A DNA stretch of 8,402 bases, taken from NCBI GenBank assembly GCA_937862595.1, contig CALMFL010000231.1:1-8402 (forward strand). The letters are read 5' to 3'. The stretch is from an uncultured Fidelibacterota bacterium (lineage in GTDB: Bacteria > Fidelibacterota > Fidelibacteria > Fidelibacterales > Fidelibacteraceae). A program made the translations under genes and the position numbers. Under the pieces are notes generated by a model. That model ran no database searches and had not been told where the DNA came from. It saw nothing but the letters and a program-made list of their open reading frames with translations. Of this stretch, positions 6,069 through 8,402 are shown piece by piece; the stretch's first letter is position 1; each line of letters begins with the position of its first letter.

Positions 6069-7496
6069 ATGAAATTTACACCCCAGACCTACCGCATTCC
6101 CGACGAAGCGATGAAGCCCTTCATCGATGCAGATGAGATACATGAATTCATGAGTCGCCCCAAACCCGGTTTTACGCGGGTTCGCGAAATACTGGACAGA
6201 TCCCTGAACAAACAGCGGCTGACGCTTGAGGAAGTGGCCGATCTGGTGAATACGGACGATCCTGTCCTGATCGCCGAGATCAAGACGGCGGCCCGGACCC
6301 TCAAGGAACGCGTCTACGGCAACCGCATCGTCCTCTTCGCCCCGCTCTACATCGGGAACAAATGCGTCAACAACTGCAAATACTGCGGCTTCCGCATCGA
6401 CAATAGCGGTCAGATCCGGACGACCCTGACCGAAACGCAGCTGGTCCGGGAAGTGGAAGCGCTTGAAGAAAACGGACAGAAACGCCTGATCCTCGTCTAC
6501 GGGGAACATCCGGAATACAACGCGGAGTTTATCGCCCAAACCGTCCGGACGGTCTATTCGGTTAAAAAGGGCAGAGGGGAGATCCGAAGGGTCAATATCA
6601 ACGCTGCGCCGCTGGACGTCGAAGGCTTTAAAACCGTCAAGGCCTCCGGGATCGGCACCTATCAGGTCTTTCAGGAAACTTATCATCCCGAGACCTACGC
6701 CCACTATCATCCTTCCGGACCCAAACGCAATTTTGACTGGCGCCTGACCTCCCTGGACCGCGCCATGGAAGGCGGGATCGACGACCTGGGCATCGGCGCG
6801 CTGTTCGGCCTTTACGACTGGCGCTATGAAGTCCTCGCCCTGGTGCGCCACACCAACCATTTCGAAGCGGTTTACAATATCGGCCCGCATACCATTTCCT
6901 TCCCGAGGATCAAAGCCGCGGCGGGAACGGAGGTCGACCCGAAATATCTCGTTAGCGACGCGGATTTCGTCCGTCTGATCGCCATCCTGCGCCTGGCCGT
7001 CCCCTACACCGGGATGATCCTGACCGCACGGGAACCCGAACGGATCCGCCGTGAGGCCATGACCTTCGGCGTCTCCCAGATCGACGGCGGAACCAAGCTG
7101 GAGATCGGGTCCTATGCGGAGGAAAAACACGAATCCCAGAACCTGAACCGCGAACAGTTCGAGATCAATGATTCCCGCAGTCTCAATGAGATCATCGACG
7201 AGCTGCTGGACCAGGGTTATCTTCCCTCTTTCTGCACGGGATGCTACCGTGTCGGCCGGACCGGCGAACATTTCATGGAATTTTCCGTTCCCGGGTTCAT
7301 CAAGCGCTATTGCACACCGAACGCGATGCTGACGCTTGCGGAATACCTGCTGGATTACGCGCCCGAAACGACCGCCGAGAAAGGCTGGAAGGTGATCGGG
7401 GAGAATCTCTCCCGGATGCAGGATCCCGCAACCGAAAAAGAAACCCGCATCCGCCTCGAACGCATCAGGAACGGGGAACGCGATTTGTTCTTTTAG
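6069..7496 (+). CDS. hydG: [FeFe]-hydrogenase H-cluster maturase HydG (radical SAM tyrosine lyase)
   Basis: HydG cleaves tyrosine to p-cresol and dehydroglycine and converts the latter to CO and cyanide. It delivers them as an Fe(CO)2(CN)-cysteine synthon for the H-cluster. The 475-residue protein has the radical-SAM CX3CX2C motif at Cys99, Cys103 and Cys106 (CVNNCKYC). It also has the C-terminal CX2CX22C motif (Cys389, Cys392, Cys415) that binds the auxiliary iron-sulfur cluster. That second motif separates HydG from the related thiazole enzyme ThiH. Length is typical. A TTG at 6051 would add six residues, but the ATG at 6069 is preferred because AAAAAGGAA ends four bases before it and MKFTPQTYRIPDE is a reasonable family start. 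The gene is downstream of the hydrogenase operon but behind a terminator, so it is probably transcribed separately. hydE and hydF are not in this window. Confidence 0.96.
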   Translation: MKFTPQTYRIPDEAMKPFIDADEIHEFMSRPKPGFTRVREILDRSLNKQRLTLEEVADLVNTDDPVLIAEIKTAARTLKERVYGNRIVLFAPLYIGNKCVNNCKYCGFRIDNSGQIRTTLTETQLVREVEALEENGQKRLILVYGEHPEYNAEFIAQTVRTVYSVKKGRGEIRRVNINAAPLDVEGFKTVKASGIGTYQVFQETYHPETYAHYHPSGPKRNFDWRLTSLDRAMEGGIDDLGIGALFGLYDWRYEVLALVRHTNHFEAVYNIGPHTISFPRIKAAAGTEVDPKYLVSDADFVRLIAILRLAVPYTGMILTAREPERIRREAMTFGVSQIDGGTKLEIGSYAEEKHESQNLNREQFEINDSRSLNEIIDELLDQGYLPSFCTGCYRVGRTGEHFMEFSVPGFIKRYCTPNAMLTLAEYLLDYAPETTAEKGWKVIGENLSRMQDPATEKETRIRLERIRNGERDLFF

Positions 7497-7506
7497 CTTT
7501 TTTTTT
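7473..7506 (+). terminator. Weak candidate terminator at the end of hydG
   Basis: The last codons of hydG contain GGGGAAC (7473-7479) that can pair, partly through G-T pairs, with GTTCTTT (7487-7493). Nine consecutive T bases lie at 7498-7506. The stem is weak and overlaps the stop codon, so termination may be partial and the downstream lipoprotein gene could be reached by read-through. Confidence 0.3.
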
Positions 7507-7561
7507 AATGGTTTTTAACCTATATTTCGACCGAAAAAAATATCGTGAGGAGAAAACGAAC

Positions 7562-8402
7562 ATGAAACATTTCCGTATGTTAACGCCCCTCCTGGTTCTG
7601 GTTGCCGTGTTTGCCTTTTTCGGATGCCAGTCGCAGGAACTGACTTCCGCAAAAGTCTATATCCAGCAAAAAGACTACGCAAAGGCCGAATTCAATTTTC
7701 TGACCGCCATGGATGTGGAACCGGAAAATCCGGAAGTCCCGTATCTCCTCGCCGCCGAGATCTATGCGAATAAGAACAGCGGCCTGGCGGACTATTCCAA
7801 GGCAAAAAAATACCTGGACCTTACCGTTCAGCGCGATCCGAACTATCTTCCCGAGAACGTGAAGCAGTTCCGCATTCAATTGTACGGCTTTACCTTTAAT
7901 ACAGCCGTCAACCATTACAATAAAGTGATCCGTAATGAATCGCAGGACCGCAACGCCGATCTGGCAAAAGCGATCGAGAATTTCGATCTTGCCGCCCAGC
8001 TTCAGCCCGAAGATCCGAAGGCGCCCATTCAGATCGCCCGTATCTACAGCGAACTGATGAACAACAACGCCAAGGCTTACGAAGCACTCGACAAAGCGAT
8101 CAAAAAAGCTCCCGGCAACGGCGACCTGAAGGCGGAAAAAGCGCGGATCCTGGCAAAAGAGGACCGGGTTGAAGACGCTCTCGATATGTTCGACAAGGCT
8201 TTCGAAGCAGCTCCCGAGAACATGACGATCGGCCTGCGCTACGCTCAGTTCCTGTATGAACATTCTCTCTTTGAAAAAAGCGCGGAGATCTACAACCGTC
8301 TCATCGCCGTGGAACCCGGCAACAAGGACCTCTATTTCAACCTCGGGCTGACCATGCTCCGCCTGGGCAATACCGAAGGGTCCAAAGATCAGTTTGAGAC
8401 CG
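7562..8402 (+). CDS. TPR-repeat lipoprotein, 5' part (runs off right edge)
   Basis: At least 280 codons are open from the ATG at 7562 to the window edge without a stop, so the gene is partial at its 3' end. GAGGAG lies nine bases before the start. Residues 1-21 form a signal peptide with a charged start, a hydrophobic core (about 7-20) and the lipobox-like FFGC ending at Cys22. The Phe residues at -3 and -2 make this a relaxed form of the lipobox. The mature part is helical and built from tetratricopeptide-like units, for example around 25-56, 137-152, 171-186, 205-220 and 239-254. Each ends in a P-x-(N/D/G) turn such as QPEDP, APGN and EPGN. Such proteins are membrane-anchored scaffolds for protein complexes, but the partner is not identifiable here. 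It lies 65 bases after hydG on the same strand; a functional link to hydrogenase maturation is not implied. Confidence 0.85.
   Translation, partial: MKHFRMLTPLLVLVAVFAFFGCQSQELTSAKVYIQQKDYAKAEFNFLTAMDVEPENPEVPYLLAAEIYANKNSGLADYSKAKKYLDLTVQRDPNYLPENVKQFRIQLYGFTFNTAVNHYNKVIRNESQDRNADLAKAIENFDLAAQLQPEDPKAPIQIARIYSELMNNNAKAYEALDKAIKKAPGNGDLKAEKARILAKEDRVEDALDMFDKAFEAAPENMTIGLRYAQFLYEHSLFEKSAEIYNRLIAVEPGNKDLYFNLGLTMLRLGNTEGSKDQFET

Noticed and set aside
5919..7271. A 450-codon open frame on the minus strand opposite hydG
   Set aside because: It is antisense to a confident hydG, has no recognisable motif, and spans the hyd terminator and hydG promoter region. It is a codon-bias shadow.
7580..8263. 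A 227-codon open frame on the minus strand opposite the TPR lipoprotein
   Set aside because: The plus-strand frame has a ribosome-binding site, a signal peptide with a lipobox and TPR periodicity. The minus-strand frame has no recognisable features.

Overview
The window carries three transcription units from what looks like an anaerobic, hydrogen-metabolising Gram-negative bacterium. The evidence is an [FeFe]-hydrogenase with its oxygen-sensitive maturase, a YajC-type translocon subunit and a lipoprotein. Coding regions are clearly GC-rich and intergenic gaps are AT-rich. Most genes have a good Shine-Dalgarno sequence, which argues against a core Bacteroidota member, although the C-terminus of the deformylase resembles FCB-group enzymes. 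The phylum cannot be fixed from this sequence alone.

Region 1 (about 1-1100, minus strand) holds housekeeping genes: yajC (preprotein translocase auxiliary subunit) followed by def (peptide deformylase). They are separated by a 66-nt gap that contains a perfect 13-bp inverted repeat. A 246-nt AT-rich divergent control region (1042-1287) separates yajC from the hydrogenase operon. It has promoter-like sequences facing both ways and a GC-rich inverted repeat.

Region 2 (1288-about 5957, plus strand) is the core of the window: hydC-hydB-hydA, a trimeric NAD-linked [FeFe]-hydrogenase of the electron-bifurcating type, plus a fourth gene for a stand-alone CheY-like receiver protein. hydC and hydB overlap (ATGA), the other gaps are 18-21 nt, and a strong stem-loop follows the receiver gene, so the four probably form one operon. 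HydC carries a [2Fe-2S] cluster, HydB the FMN/NAD site and several FeS clusters, and HydA the H-cluster with its FeS relay. Together they would couple H2 production or uptake to NAD(H) and possibly ferredoxin.

Region 3 (about 6000-8402, plus strand) holds hydG, the radical-SAM tyrosine lyase that supplies CO and cyanide for the H-cluster, in its own unit. It is followed by the 5' part of a gene for a TPR-repeat lipoprotein that runs off the right edge. The partner maturases hydE and hydF are not in the window.

Nothing here is a wholly new system. The points most worth a second look are the receiver protein embedded in the hydrogenase operon with its lengthened beta4-beta5 region, the TSCSPGW form of the H-cluster L1 motif, and the non-coding inverted repeats around yajC and def.
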